Positions 1-11,228 of a DNA stretch of 64,000 bases are shown piece by piece. The position numbers and the translations under genes are program-made. The notes beneath the pieces are model-generated. The model saw nothing but the letters and a program-made list of their open reading frames with translations, was not told where the DNA came from and made no database searches. How positions within the stretch are numbered: position 1 is the stretch's first letter; every line of letters begins with the position of its first letter. This DNA is from Cavia porcellus (lineage: Eukaryota; Chordata; Mammalia; Rodentia; Caviidae), in assembly GCF_034190915.1 (NCBI RefSeq), contig NW_026947484.1, positions 144,388,982 to 144,452,981 on the forward strand. Direction: 5' to 3'.

Positions 1-600
1 TCACCATCACTGCTCTCAGCCTTTAATTTGTATATGTAAATAGCTCTTGGAATTTAGAAACTCTCTTCCACTTGCCGCAAATCTTAAATCACAATATTTT
101 TGTGATTTGTGTGACTACACAATAACAATAAAAAATAAAATCCTTTCCTGAACGACGACTTTTTTCTCTTTACATTCCTGCTTTAATAATCTAAATTCTG
201 CTTGAGATAATAGATGCCTCCGGCTGAATAAGGGGAGGGTCGAGCCAATTAATTTACTTTAAAAGTTTTATGCTTATTATAGTTGAAGCTGATGCTATTG
301 ATAAGTGACTTTTGTGTTCCATTTGAATCCAAATTCATTTCTTAGATAACCTTTCCCTTTCCCCACAACTTTTTAAAACGAAGTGCTTTTAAATATATAC
401 TGTAGCTTGTCAACAGCTTTTGTATAATATTAGCCTCAAGAGTTCAATACAAATCTATATAAAGCCAAACCTTCGGTGCTAGTAACTTCTTCTCTGAATG
501 TTGTACAAGACAAGCAAAAATTTGTAAGAAATTTTCACTTGATAAATGAGCCATATCTTGAAATACAAATAGTACATCGCGCCCAGTGTCACAAGATCAC
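1..600. other. Unique A+T-rich sequence, possible conserved noncoding DNA
   Basis: No repeat family or open frame of note is visible. The block from about 230 to 440 is A+T-rich but not low-complexity. It holds motifs common in developmental enhancers: CCAATTAATTTA near 245 (homeodomain-type TAATT core) and ATTGATAAG near 297 (GATA-type core). This texture resembles conserved noncoding elements in gene deserts. That is inference from composition only; conservation cannot be seen from one sequence. Confidence 0.25.
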
Positions 601-605
601 AGCTG

Positions 606-669
606 TTTCTCTCTCTGTCTCTCTCTCTGTCTCTCTTTCTGTCTCTTTGTCTGTCTGTCTCTCTCTCTT
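606..669. repeat. (TCTCTG)n pyrimidine-rich microsatellite
   Basis: Irregular run of TCTC and TCTG units, strictly pyrimidine plus G on this strand. Interruptions such as CTTTCT and CTTTGT suggest an old, partly decayed array. It creates a spurious Ser/Leu/Val-rich open frame. Confidence 0.9.
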
Positions 670-1150
670 ATTGATTTGGTATTCTAGTACTTTGGATTAC
701 AAGCAGAACAAATTATTCTTATAAATCAAGAATATTTGTGTTTGTTTTAAATTCCAATTCAATTTAGAAAAGTGCCAAAGTACTTTTATAAACCAGACTG
801 CAATGTTGTGTCCAATAAGTTCTTTGTTCTATTGTTCTGTAGTATCTGTTGTATAGAGAAAAAACTTAGATTATCTGAGCAGCCTGGTAAGAAGGTAGTT
901 GAGGAGGACGGGGATGAGGAAGAAAGGAAGGTAACTTAGGCTGGAACGTACCATGGAGTTGCATCTGGTCATGTAGAAACAGATGATTTCTTTTTTTTTA
1001 GGTAAGAAGAAAAATATCACAGAACAGGACTTAGGAAGTAACAATTGTAGGTTCAGAGGCCAGTTTGGTTATATTAAACTTGAAATTGGCTGAACAACAC
1101 AAGCTATTTGCAAAAAACGTATTTTTTTTCAGATATTGTCCTTTGCCATT

Positions 1151-1154
<4 letters not shown>

Positions 1155-1192
<38 letters not shown>

Positions 1193-1284
1193 TCTTTTTC
1201 ATTTCTGTCGGTACCAGGGATGGAACTCACGACCGCACACTTGCAAGGCAGGTGCTTATGCCACTGAGCTAAATCCCCAGCCCC
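1155..1284 (-). repeat. ID SINE (tRNA-Ala-derived), minus strand
   Basis: On the minus strand the element begins GGGGCTGGGGATTTAGCTCA, has a tRNA-like A box (TTAGCTCAGTGG) and B box (GTCGTGAGTTCC), ends GGTACCGA, and carries an A-rich tail seen here as a long T run at 1155-1191. The 9-bp TTGCCATTG occurs on both sides (1143-1151 and 1285-1293) as a target-site duplication, which proves retroposition. The form matches the sciurid ID family. The long, pure tail and intact boxes suggest a fairly young copy. Confidence 0.93.
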
Positions 1285-1479
1285 TTGCCATTGCTTCTTG
1301 TCCCCTCTCCCACCTCCATATTTTTTGTAAGGCACATGCTTTATCAAATTCTTCTTCTCCTTGTGATCGCGGTTGGCTGACCCACTGCTTCAGTTTGCTT
1401 GGTCACAGCTGTGGGTGAATGCCTTTCTTCTCCCTAGTGGTCTGACTAAGAAAGACCCCTAGCAAATAACACCCAGCCT

Positions 1480-1600
1480 GAAGGGTTAGAGGACTGGACT
1501 TGGGCTCAAGTTCATTCTTGCCACTTGGGAGGTTCATGAGAGTTTGTTTTTGCTTCTAATCTTGTAACTAAATTGCCAGTGAAATAATAATAATTCAGAA
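1480..1600 (+). repeat. MIR SINE fragment
   Basis: The order GGACTGGACTTGGGCTCAAGTTC, then a 'CTTGCCACTT' segment, then GTGAAATAATAATAATTCAG follows the MIR consensus from the central region into the AATAATAATA part. It is strongly diverged, as expected for MIR. Boundaries are approximate. Confidence 0.55.
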
Positions 1601-1914
1601 ATGATGCCCTTTCATAAGTTTCCCATCCCTTTCACTGCCAAGTATAACAGGAAAATGAGGATACATACATTGCTAAAACTCTCCCAACCCATAGCTCTGC
1701 TGAAACTGCTTCCACCTGAGGAGCTCAGTGTTTGGAGTCCTATCTAATGCCTCTCTTGTTTTTCAGCTCAGTACCCTTGATCTCCCTACCACCTCTGAAA
1801 CTTTGGTCAGATTCTCCAAATGTAGTGTTTTTTCTTGGTTTCTAGAATATATCACTCTTCTGTTTTGCCTCTGATATCTTCAGATGATTCCCTTTTTTGT
1901 CTCCTCTTGCTTCC

Positions 1915-2338
1915 TAATACGATGGTTTGAACATTGCTTGTCTCCCAGAAGTTCCTGTCCCCACTGATTGATGTTGGAAGGTAGGAGACCCTTTAAGAGG
2001 TGGTATCTACAAGGAAATGGTTAGGTCAGGAAGGTCATTGCCCTGGGAAGGGATCAGTGCTGGTCTTGCAGAATGAATAAATTGTCATGGGAGTGAAATG
2101 TTTCAAAATAGCACTTCTGCTTCCTGAAGCTTCCTCTTACTCCTCTCTCACAATGTGATCTCTCCCTCTTGCGCATGCTTTAGCCATGAGCCATTATTGT
2201 GACACAGCCAAAGATTTCACCACATGCTGATACCATGTTCTTGAATCTTAAAACTGCAACTACAAGAACGTTTATTTAGCTATAAAGTACCATGCCTCAT
2301 GTATTTTGTTAGCAACAGAAAATGAAATAATATACCAA
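1915..2338 (+). mobile_element. Solo MaLR LTR (rodent ORR1/MT-like)
   Basis: The 5' end reads ATACGATGGTTTGAACATTG, then CCCAGAAGTTCCTGTCCCCA, an 'AAGAGGTGGTATCTACAAGG' and 'TTAGGTCAGGAAGGTCATTG' block, and a 3' end TTTTGTTAGCAACAGAAAAT. This is the usual order of rodent ERVL-MaLR LTRs, and about 420 bp is a normal LTR length. No internal sequence flanks it, so it is a solo LTR. No coding capacity remains. Confidence 0.7.
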
Positions 2339-2339
2339 A

Positions 2340-2990
2340 TTCAGGTATTTTCTAACAGTCTATCATTATGTCTAATCTTTTTTTTCCCCCTCACTGCATG
2401 TTTTTCCTAGAAACTTTGAATACATATCCTATGTATCCAACTGACTTCTCCACTGGACTACAATCCATAATTTCCAACAATTTGCTGAATATTATCATTT
2501 AGATATTTGCTCCAATCACAAAGCTGAAGTCCCCAAGATGGTACTCTTCTCAAATTTCCTCTTTCACTTCTCAGTGTCTGTCATTGGCATCTGGAGCTGA
2601 TTTGTATCAGCTCATGAGGACTTATTGCGTGCATCTTATTTTCCAGCCCCAGAGTTAACCAGGGTGGGAACATTTATACCACAGAGAAGCAAATGCTGCA
2701 AATCATGGCATTAGCGTTTGTTTTATTTTTACTTTTCTTCTCTACTCTCTCCATCCTTTGCCTTCTAGCTTCCTTTCTTCCTTCTTTCTGAAAGCCAAAC
2801 ATCTTCCAAGACCCCAGCAATTATTGTCAGACCTGGTTCCTGAGTTTTAAACATGTGAGTAAATTTAGATTCCATTTTTTTCTTCACTCCCTAAATTCAT
2901 TCAACTGTCAAATTTTCTAATTTTTAGATACTCTGGAATTGACTACTTCATTGTTCTTGGCCTAATTCTTGCCAGGCCTTTCCCTTATCT
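2340..2990. other. Unique noncoding sequence
   Basis: Mixed A+T-rich and pyrimidine-rich DNA with no recognised repeat family and no coding signal. Short C+T-rich runs near 2745-2790 are the only texture of note. Confidence 0.5.
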
Positions 2991-2999
2991 CTAATCAAC

Positions 3000-3470
3000 T
3001 GAGCAAGTATTGCTAAATTAATTTTCCAAAGCACCAGCTCTAACCATAGTCAAAAGATTTCAAGGACCCTTCTTGCTTTAAAAAAGTTAGGAGTCATTAA
3101 TTTTCAATTAAGATCAGCTGTGCTATGGCCCCAGTCTCACTGGTGCCTGTCCCTCAGTGTCCTTGTCACAGACCTCAGGATGCTGAGCTCCTAGCTCATG
3201 TATGGATCATAAAAATTACTTAGGAAAATCTGGAGAGTTAAATTTGTCTGATTGACTCTCTGAGCCTTTTTTTGACTATGCATTTAGTCAGTTTTTCCTC
3301 CTAAAGTCACTCTTTGCCATCTTCACACACCAAATGTTACCTATATGTCATAGTTCAGCCCACTGCCAACTCTTCCAGTCAAAGTGATATTTTTTTCATC
3401 ATCTAAGAACTCATCCATAATATATTGCTTTTATAGCCACATTTACATTCTCTGCCTTTTATGAAGATTT
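3000..3470 (+). repeat. LINE-2 (L2) fragment
   Basis: The series TTGCTAAATTAATTTTCCAA, then AAGATTTCAAGGACCCTTC, then CTAAAGTCACTCTTTGCCAT resembles the L2 3' region, which has runs of the type 'bringing down cases in cell culture' style consensus: a 'ctaaaacgcag...tgctcaaaaccc...' block followed by 'cttccct...' blocks. Divergence is high and some segments do not align by eye, so the exact extent is uncertain. Confidence 0.4.
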
Positions 3471-3884
3471 CCAGTGAGTATGTTGAATTCTATTTTTTAA
3501 AAATAGGCTGGACTGTGATGAGTTTCTTGTCAGCTTCCAGGAGCACACAATCAAACTGTTAAAAAAGTTGATTTGAATGAGAACACTTGGACATTATAGC
3601 TTACTGTCTTTCAAAAGTGTCTATAGTTTTACGTTGATATAATGCATTATCATTCAGGAGAAAATCAGAAATTTTACTTTTTTTTGTAATAGTATTCATT
3701 GAGAAATTGAGGATGCTATTAGATGAGATTTATATCAGGAACTTCAGATTTTACAGCTTCAATATCGTTTTCCACTGTGCACACTCTTGCTCTTTATATT
3801 AGAGTCACAGTTTACATGAATGGATAACTATTTGCCTAATATCCATATTGCCTGGATATTAAAGTAAGTATTTTACAGGTTACT

Positions 3885-3995
3885 GCATCAGGACATAGGT
3901 TCCATGAGGATGGAGACCTAGTCGGCTTTCTTCTCAAAAGTAACCGGATTACAGAGTTTAGCTCAACATTAGTCTGTTAAATTAATGCACCACAC
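3885..3995 (+). repeat. LINE-2 3'-end fragment
   Basis: GTTCCATGAGGATGGAGACC, followed by GTCGGCTTTC and TAGCTCAACATTAGTCTG, parallels the L2 3' end ('gctccatgagggcagggac ... gcctagcacatagta'). It is short and diverged. Confidence 0.45.
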
Positions 3996-3999
3996 TGCC

Positions 4000-5680
4000 T
4001 GTGCTTTTGTCAACCCCATTGGTAGAAGAATGAATACCAGTTCTACTAGTATGTGCAAAAGTTTATTTTCCAAAGTCTTTATTTTCTAAGCTACAAAATC
4101 ACTGTGTTGTAGATTAAGGACTTTTCCCAAGGGTTTTATGGGTTTATTTATTTACAAAGTTTGACTATAGCTTGGCAGATAACATCAGTAACTGAGCACA
4201 GAGAAAGAGTAATTGGGCACTGTTTTAAAATTTACTGATGACCTCTAACAGCAGTAATACTTTAACACGGGCAGCTTGAGTAACATCCTTGTTTTCTCCT
4301 TTTTATCTTTACATGATGACCTATATTCTTAAGTGCATGAGGTTAAGGTTAATGATCATGGGATATTTTTATTTTGTTCCAAATATATTTACCATGTTCT
4401 AACTCTAAATTATTTACATTTGCTTGTTTTGCTTGTTTCCTAACAAGACACCAAGAGGTTCACCCTTTGTTTTACTCTCTGATCTGGAAATGCCTCCACT
4501 AGTACAAGCTAAAGATCCTTTCAAAATGTGTGTACACAGCCTGGTTGACAATACAAATTGTTAAATCATATGAATAGATATTGCAATCTAACGCATATCA
4601 CCATAGGCCACGATCCAAAATAAGAAAAAGACATTTCTGAATGCCGTGAAGGTAACAGATAACACGTCAGGGCTTAAGCAAACTGGCAAAAAAGCTATTA
4701 AAATTCTTTCCATATATACTAGCACATATTATTTTGCTTTCCCATGTCTTTCTCTCAAAATGGCATACTTTTTTTCATCAAATATTAGTATTTTGTCTTC
4801 AGTTAATTGCTTTAATTTTGTTAGCCCACATTCTTCCTAGCAATATTTATGATGAAATCCCTGGTCTACTAAATAATCCTCTATCATGCTAGGTTTTAAT
4901 GTGCTCCATGCCTCTTGTGTAGCTAACAATTATTGGATTTGGGTTTATGGAAGCCTCCTGTAAAGTATAGCTTCCAGAAACAATTTTTTTTCAGTATTTA
5001 GTGTTAAAATGAAATAGTAAGGTCTATTAACACATCTGACAACCCATTGCAAGATATCACAATTCTGATGAATATGAAAAGAACATTATCTTAGCCTCAC
5101 TCCTCCCATTTCTTTTTAAATGTAATATTTTCTCAGATTAGTACAGTTGGTAGACTGTTGTTTAAACCAGTCAATGCAAATTAGTCTTGTAATTTCCTTT
5201 GTAATAAAAGTCTGTTCCTGCTCACCTCATCTGTGGTTGAGTGTTATCCACACTGTTGCTCTGGTTCTTATTTAGGACAAAGCAGTCAGAGAATCAGTAA
5301 ATACAATCTACTATCATCTCCGTCAGATATGGTTTTTAAATGAGTCCTCATGTTTCGTAATAGTTCAAAACTGGCTGTCCTCTTTGAAAATACTAAATTG
5401 TGCATTATTTTAGTAAATTTCTTGGACCCTAGCATACCCAAGTATGTTAAAACTTCATACATACATTGTGGTAGGTGAGGAATTTTTCAAAAATAGTTTA
5501 GAAATTTATCTCGATGGCTGATGATCATACTAGCTAATATTTATACCAATATAAGAACATATAAAAATTTCCAAATGATCTGAATTGTATTTTCATTATG
5601 GCAAAATCAGTTTGTAAACTACATAAGCCCTTAGGATCCTAAATGACTGTAATAATAATGCCACGTAGTAACAGATTTCA
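4000..5680. other. Unique noncoding A+T-rich sequence
   Basis: No gene, RNA gene or clear interspersed repeat could be recognised. Open frames are short and in A+T-rich context. A frame of 64 codons at 4646-4840 has no protein-like features beyond a hydrophobic, Phe/Ser-rich stretch typical of chance translation. Confidence 0.5.
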
Positions 5681-5687
5681 TCAATGA

Positions 5688-5910
5688 AGGCTGGCTTCTG
5701 CTAGATACTTCACATAAATTAACACTGGTGTTCATAACAAACTTGAATAAGAGGTTGCTTCCGTTTTTTTCAGGTGAGGAACTCAAAGCTAAGCAAAGTC
5801 ATATAACTTGCTCAGTGCTTCACATCAGAAATTATAGAGTTGGGATATGGAACCATGTCTCTCTGATTTCTGTGCCATCCTCTCTGAATACCGTGCTCTT
5901 TACCCTAAGC
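5688..5910 (-). repeat. MIR SINE
   Basis: On the + strand the order 'CTAGATACTTCACATAAATT', 'CAGGTGAGGAACTCAAAGCT', 'AAGCAAAGTCATATAACTTG', 'TTGGGATATGGAACCATGTC', 'GTGCTCTT' follows the reverse complement of MIR, including the 'gatgaggaaactgaggc...aagtaacttgcc' core. An ORF of 72 codons across it (5728-5946) is not a gene. Confidence 0.7.
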
Positions 5911-6077
5911 TCCATGTGGCTAGCACGAACAATCTTGAAAGTGTAAACTTCTGAAGAGAGCCTATATTTCCTAATTTCTTTAATTAATATATAACATTCT
6001 TCTATAAAATAGTAAATATTTGCAAATAAGACCTTAAACACTGAACTTTATGAATTTTATCTTAATCTATGGATCAC

Positions 6078-6390
6078 ACTCAGGGTAACTGTCCTTTAGT
6101 ATGCACAAGGGATTCATTCTAGGACCTTTCAGCCCTGTAAACACCAAAATCTCTATTTTCATATATGAAATGGTATAGTATTTGCATATAACGTACATCA
6201 TCCTGTATATCCTAAACCACCTCTAAGCTACTTATAGCACCTAACACAATGTAAATGCTATGTAAACAGCTGTTACACTGTATCGTTATAATGACAAGAA
6301 GAGAGTTGTACATGTTCAATAAAGATGTAATTTTGAAAAATATCTGTAATCCAAGACTGGTTGACTCCACTGAAACAGAACGTGTAGGGA
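6078..6390 (+). mobile_element. MER2-type (Tigger/TcMar) nonautonomous DNA transposon
   Basis: The series AGGGATTCATTCTAGGACC, CACCAAAATCTCTATTTTCA, AATGGTATAGTATTTGCATA, AATGTAAATGCTATGTAAAC, AATAATG-like GTTATAATGACAAGAAGAG, TGTACATGTTCAATAAAGAT and ACTGGTTGACTCCACTGAAA follows the MER2 consensus almost end to end. About 310 bp is close to the roughly 345-bp family length. It encodes no transposase. A second MER2-like copy in the opposite orientation lies at about 13270-13540. Confidence 0.8.
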
Positions 6391-6499
6391 GAGAGGGCTG
6401 CGTGTGCACCTTAACCTCCGCCCTGCCCCTCAACTTCCACAGTAAGCATACAGGACCTGCTCTGTCTGGCAATTGTGTACACGTCTACCTGCTGGAGAG

Positions 6500-6625
6500 A
6501 GACAAACACTTCTTGGGTTTCTCAAGCCCCGCAGCAAGCTTTTCTCATCCTTTCCTTGTCTACAGCCTTTCTCACAATGTCTGGCATTAAGTGAGTTGAT
6601 ATTTTGTAATGAATTGTTCCTCTAC
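6500..6625 (+). repeat. Possible LINE-2 3'-end fragment
   Basis: CACAATGTCTGGCATTAAGT followed by GAGTTGATATTTTGTAATGA resembles the terminal 'gcctggcacatagtaggtgctcaataaatatttgttgaatga' of L2. Only the end is recognisable. Confidence 0.35.
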
Positions 6626-6884
6626 ACCGACAAGCTCTCTTCTGTGTCTGTATCAGGCCCCGGAAGAAAAGGTCTGGGATCCATCCACAAAGTGAAATTC
6701 GAGGAAAGGATGCGAGGGTCGTTCAGTTAAGGAACTTGTGACACAGAAAGAAGCATGCAGAGTAGTCATCCTCCACCCCAAAGAGAGTGAGAATGAAAAG
6801 CAAAATATCTTGTCATCAGTATGTCCTTTATGGGAATGTTCGTGTGATAATAAAAAATTGCCTCAATAATAAGAATTATCATCC

Positions 6885-7098
6885 ATTATCCTAGATGCTA
6901 AAATGTCTCATTATTTTAGAGGCTGTGTCAGTTCCTGGGTATATTTAAATAATATCTCAGTCATAGAGGATATGGGTAGTATTATTCCCATCTTAGACAG
7001 GAAGAAGATGAAATTTAGAGATGCTACTGTTGAGAAGTACAAGCCATAATCTGATCACAGGTTGTCTTTCTTTCAGTTCTGCCTTTTGCCACAACACC
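6885..7098 (-). repeat. MIR SINE
   Basis: The + strand shows the reverse-complement MIR order: CATCCATTATCCTAGATGC, GTAGTATTATTCCCATCTTA, GACAGGAAGAAGATGAAATT, TAATCTGATCACAGGTTGTC, ending near TTCTGCCTTTTGCC. The 'attattcccattttacagatgaggaaactgag' core is the clearest part. Confidence 0.72.
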
Positions 7099-7099
7099 A

Positions 7100-8330
7100 A
7101 ATTTGGAATTTAGCCAGTAATATAAAAGGCTCCTGCATTTTATAATATGCTACTGCTTCTTTCATAGACTATGAAATTTTAGATTTATAGCCCTACAAGG
7201 AGTTTTAATAAACTATTTATATACTTAAAGTATACTCTCTACCAAACCAAAGTACATTGTCATTTTCATGGAATTATTAAGCATACATTCAGAATTTAGA
7301 AGTCAAATAAAGTAAGCACTGGCCACATTATTATTGTTTGGTCTGTCTGTGGAACAGTTAGTGTGCAAGTCTGAAAGACGTTACTTACAATTTTAAGAAG
7401 ACATAATTCTTCAACTTGTGTTTATTTTCCATAGAGTTCATGTTTAAGAAGCAAATTTCCAGAATATGTCACTTCTATTAAAAGCTAGATTATTCCCTAT
7501 ATGATAAAAAACAAGTTGGAAAATCTTTGAAGTGTTGTAGGTAGCATCAATTTCCAGTGATATCCACTGGAAATGCATGTAACTTTCTGTCACTAATATC
7601 CAAATAGAAGATGGATACAGAAGGGAAGAATAAAATAGCAGGCAAACAGTCTCGCCTTTACCTAAATTCACCCTGGAAGATGTCTCTTGTCTGGTTCTAC
7701 TTCTTATTACAAACCTTAATTTAGTTTGTGTTTATTGAACTATTTCTCTATTTCAGAAAGTTACAAGTAAAATGACTAATTTCTAAAAAGAAACCGAGTA
7801 TATTTCAGAGACTCTGCCAATGTGTAATGTCTTCTAACACTCGCCAAAAATAGCAGCAGACTAATTTTGAATTAACTGTTTTCTCTGCGGAATTCTCAAT
7901 ACTATTCTTGCTTGCCCTCCTTTCTTGAATCCCCCATCTCCAAACTCCCACCCCAGAAAAAAAAAAAAAAAAAACAGAAACAGATTACAGTAAATTTTGG
8001 CAAAGAATTCTTATTTGCATCATTTTCTTAGAAGTCACGTGCTTTGGATTTCCTCTTGTTTATGATATATTAAAATGCCTTCCAGATGTTTTTAATTATA
8101 AAGAAAAGTTTTCAAGAAAGCACAGTAATCCATAATAAAATTTCCTCTTCTTTAAATGGCCAATAAATTAGTATGTTTAAGCTTATCGAACTACCCCATA
8201 ATTCTGAGGGTGACCTGCTTCAAGAAGGTCAGGAATTGAGTTAACAGTTAGATTTGGGCAAGGGCACTGTTTTACCAAGATCATTTTTAGTTCCTGTTTT
8301 CAGTTGAGTCTGCTCGCTGCCTTGAGCCTC
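7100..8330. other. Unique noncoding sequence with a short poly-A run
   Basis: No gene or clear repeat was recognised. A pure A run of about 18 nt at 7957-7974 follows a C-rich stretch. I could not find a SINE body or target-site duplication to go with it, so it is listed only as a homopolymer. Confidence 0.45.
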
Positions 8331-8339
8331 CCCTGACAC

Positions 8340-8390
8340 GAAAGCTCATTGGCTGGAATTGCTCAAATGTCCCATGCAAATATAAACACC
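8340..8390 (+). promoter_or_regulatory. Cluster of promoter-like motifs (CCAAT-type, octamer, TATA-like)
   Basis: Within 40 bp there is ATTGG (8348-8352, an inverted CCAAT box), a perfect POU octamer ATGCAAAT (8374-8381), and TATAAA (8381-8386). The spacing is promoter-like. No transcript downstream can be shown: the frames at 8400-8760 are short on both strands. Such motif clusters can arise by chance in 64 kb, so this is a low-confidence call. Confidence 0.2.
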
Positions 8391-9428
8391 TCCATGGTGT
8401 TAGGAAGATGAAAGGAACAGCTGATTGACACTGTATATGCTAACATTTGGATGTGGGGTGAGAAGGACAGCGATTAGCAACTGGTATGCCGTACTGAAGC
8501 TGGACAGCACGAAGAGGTTTTCATTTCCTGATGCTGGATGCTTGCCCAGACTGACACAGTAGAATTGAAGGAGAAACACAGAAAGGAAGAGAACCAAAGA
8601 ATGGTTTGCAAGGCATCCATGTGGAGCAGAATAATAAATACATATGAAGCCTGCATTTCCAGAAATGAAAGGACCCGCCACTGGGGAACAGTTGTGAGTC
8701 CCCCAGATCCCTCCCTGACTCTCAGTTTGCACTTAAAAGTAACTATCTCTTCATCCTAATATTGATTTAAAGCAAGATAAGATTACAACTCATCTGGAAG
8801 AATGCTTAGATCGTTTTGTGTGTTGTTTTAAGCTTAGCAAGCACATACATGTAGATTGGTGGGGTTTTGTTTTATTTCTGCATTTGTCCACTAATGTTAT
8901 TAAAACAAAAAGAACTTTGTGAGTCATGGATGTAAGGGCTTTTAAATGTATCTGCCATTATCTGCCACGTGAGACAGACCAGGATCCTTTGTGAAATGTA
9001 CTTTTAAGTCTCATAATGTGAATTTAAACTTGAATGGAACATTGCACTGTTCTCACTCAGTGAGGGGTTTCCTGGTAATTAGGTCTCTCATCACTGTGCC
9101 CCACCACTGGCCATTTTAAGGCACCATGTTTGCAAATATAATCAATCAGTGGTGTCAATGGTGATAATTCTGGAGAGGTATTTTATAAAAAATGTATCTA
9201 TAAAGATGTAGTGCTTGAGGAAATTGTAAGTAAAGAAAGTGAAGATAGGCACAAACTGGACAGTCAACTAGATGTATGGAGCACCCACCATACTCAGAAT
9301 GAAGAGCACTGGTGGAAGAGAAAAGTTGGAAGAAGTTTCACTGGTCAACCATGGACGGCATGACAGCGGTAAGCTAAGTGGGTACTTTAAACACCGCCAG
9401 CTCAAAGGCCAGGAGCCTACGACTTACA

Positions 9429-9506
9429 GGAAAGAAAATGATGATTCTGTGGCTGTCCTGAGGCAGCCTACGGAAAGAAAATGATGATTCTGTGGGTGTC
9501 CTGAGG
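9429..9506. repeat. Tandem duplication, period 43 bp
   Basis: The 35-bp string beginning GGAAAGAAAATGATGATTCT occurs at 9429-9463 and again at 9472-9506 with one mismatch (GGCTGTCC versus GGGTGTCC). A shared CCTAC just before each copy suggests the unit is 43 bp. Near identity implies a recent local duplication. Confidence 0.9.
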
Positions 9507-9954
9507 AGAGAAGGAAAGGATCACCAGGGTTCAAGGCCAGCTCCCTTCCTACAGGACTTTGCATTTTACCACCATGCATAAAATAAATACTGGATGGAGA
9601 TAAAATGCTGTTATTTGCCTCAGTGGTCAAAATATGACTGTTGGGAGTAAGCAAATGACGTCAGGACAAATGAACAAGTAAACTGTGCCATTGTCTCTTT
9701 GCAGAGATAGAAAGAAAGGAACTAGAGGAGAGGAAGTTCCACTGCCATCTTTCTAGTGGCCATCAAGGCCTCTGGGTAGAATTTGAAATGCAAATTTAGT
9801 AGACTCTTTGGAAAATGTCACATGAAGAGTCAACAAATAAATCAAGAAAAATAGAGTGAGTGAGGAGACTTTCATCCTGAGTGAATTAGCAGAACTTTGG
9901 AAGCTACCAAATAGCATCATCCTCATGAGTAGAGATGGAATATAGATAGAGTGG

Positions 9955-10065
9955 CTCAATAACTCGGTTTAGCAAACATTTATTTCTAATTTGCTATGAG
10001 TTAGGCAGAATTGAGGCTCTGTTAAAGCAACAAAGACTATGAGCAAGAGCTCTCTCAGCAATTTT
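9955..10065 (-). repeat. LINE-2 3'-end fragment
   Basis: TTTAGCAAACATTTATTTCT, GCTATGAGTTAGGCAGAATT and AGCAACAAAGACTATGAGC parallel the reverse complement of the L2 terminus ('caacaaatatttattgagcacctactatgtgccaggcac...'). Diverged. Confidence 0.45.
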
Positions 10066-10439
10066 AGCCAGAAAATTCACTTGCTGAGATAGCTTCAGTG
10101 AAAGGAAGCTAAAGAGATGCAGGAGGTTCACTGTGGTCATACAAGTTCTCTTCCACAGAGGGAAATCAAACGGCAAAAGAAGAGAAAAAGCCACTCCCTA
10201 GCCCAGCTGACTTGCCAAAACAAAGCTGCAATCCATGGAGAGTAAATGTTCTAGTCAGATCTCCAACAATCAAAAAATAGATGCTTTCATTGCCTGGGAC
10301 CTCATCCTGGCCTTAGAGAAATTATTTGCTTTGCATTCCAGGCAAAGGCAAGATTGTTCAGAAATAATCTGAACGCAAGTTGAAACTGCCTCCTGCTTTT
10401 ACTATGACTCCTCCCCTACTCTGCTGACTATATAGCAGG

Positions 10440-10797
10440 TACACTCGTTTTCTTGCCATTCATCAAGGCACAAGCAAGCTCCTACCTAGGCTGTTATCCC
10501 GTAGTCCTCTCTCTGAGTATCCTTCTCCTAATAGCTTTGTGGCTCACACTCCTACTTCCCTGAGTATCTGCTCAAATGGATCTTTATCAGATCAACCTTC
10601 CTCTGCTTTCTGTTGCTTTACTATCTCCTGGACTGCTTATTAATCATTACCAAATAAATTATGTAATTTTTCAGATTGTTTTCTGCCACTTGAAAGCAAA
10701 TTGTATAAAAGTAATATTTTGCTTACTACTGGTTTTCCAAGTCTAGGACAGAACATAATTCATAGGTGATCAATAGATATTTGTTGAATATATAAAT
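10440..10797 (+). repeat. LINE-2 3' region
   Basis: Reads AAGCAAGCTCCTACCTAGGC, CTCACACTCCTACTTCCCTG, ATCTGCTCAAATGGATCTTT, CCACTTGAAAGCAAATTGTA, and ends GTGATCAATAGATATTTGTT GAATATATAAAT. This is the usual order of the L2 3' region through its terminal 'caataaatatttgttgaatga'. Confidence 0.65.
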
Positions 10798-10970
10798 GTG
10801 TCCAAGGAAAACTCACAATGCATTTGCATCACTGAGGAAGAACAGAATAATTCTAGTTGCAAGAAATATAAAAGTCTTAGGGAAGAAAACTACATATCTG
10901 TGAATTGTAAACTACAAAACTCAGAAGTGAGAGAGAAGAGAAAGAGATACAGTTTTGGACAGAGATTCTT

Positions 10971-11228
10971 TTTTTAAAATTTTATTTAAAAGGAAAAACA
11001 AAAAAACAAAACAAAACAAAACAAAGCAGTGTAAGGGTACAAGTAATACAGAACTACAAAAAAAAAAAAAAAAGAAAGAAAAGAAAAGAAAAGAAAAGAA
11101 AAACAGTAAGAAATCACCAGTTAATAGATTACACATTATCATCTTAGAGATAGTTGCTCAAGTCACAGTATCAAAGCATACAAAGTGGACATTCAAACAG
11201 TGAGACTGCAAACAGTTTTGTTCAATGA
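10971..11228 (-). mobile_element. 5'-truncated L1-like retroposon 3' end with 16-bp TSD
   Basis: A 258-bp insertion bounded by a perfect 16-bp direct repeat, TTGGACAGAGATTCTT, at 10955-10970 and 11229-11244. On the minus strand it ends in a T-rich GTTTTGTTTTG tract, an AATAAA signal (complement of 10981-10986) and an A-rich tail. The inner sequence matches, in opposite orientation, the 3' end of the element at 33.9-35.3 kb (shared: CACTGTTTGAA, CCACTTTGTATGCTT, CTGTATTACTTGTAC). Terminal truncation, tail and TSD are classic L1-machinery integration. The intact TSD implies a relatively recent insertion. The exact family is not certain. Confidence 0.85.

Noticed and set aside
605..670. CRISPR array or other prokaryotic repeat system
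   Set aside because: The repeats in this window are microsatellites, minisatellite-like units and mammalian transposons. None has the repeat-spacer pattern of a CRISPR, and the DNA is plainly mammalian.
1065..1418. 117-codon frame with a long Phe run, and its minus-strand Lys-rich shadow
   Set aside because: Both are translations of the poly-T/poly-A tail and body of the ID SINE at 1155-1284.
7957..7974. Poly-A run as the tail of a retroposed element
   Set aside because: No SINE or LINE body next to it and no flanking direct repeat could be found.
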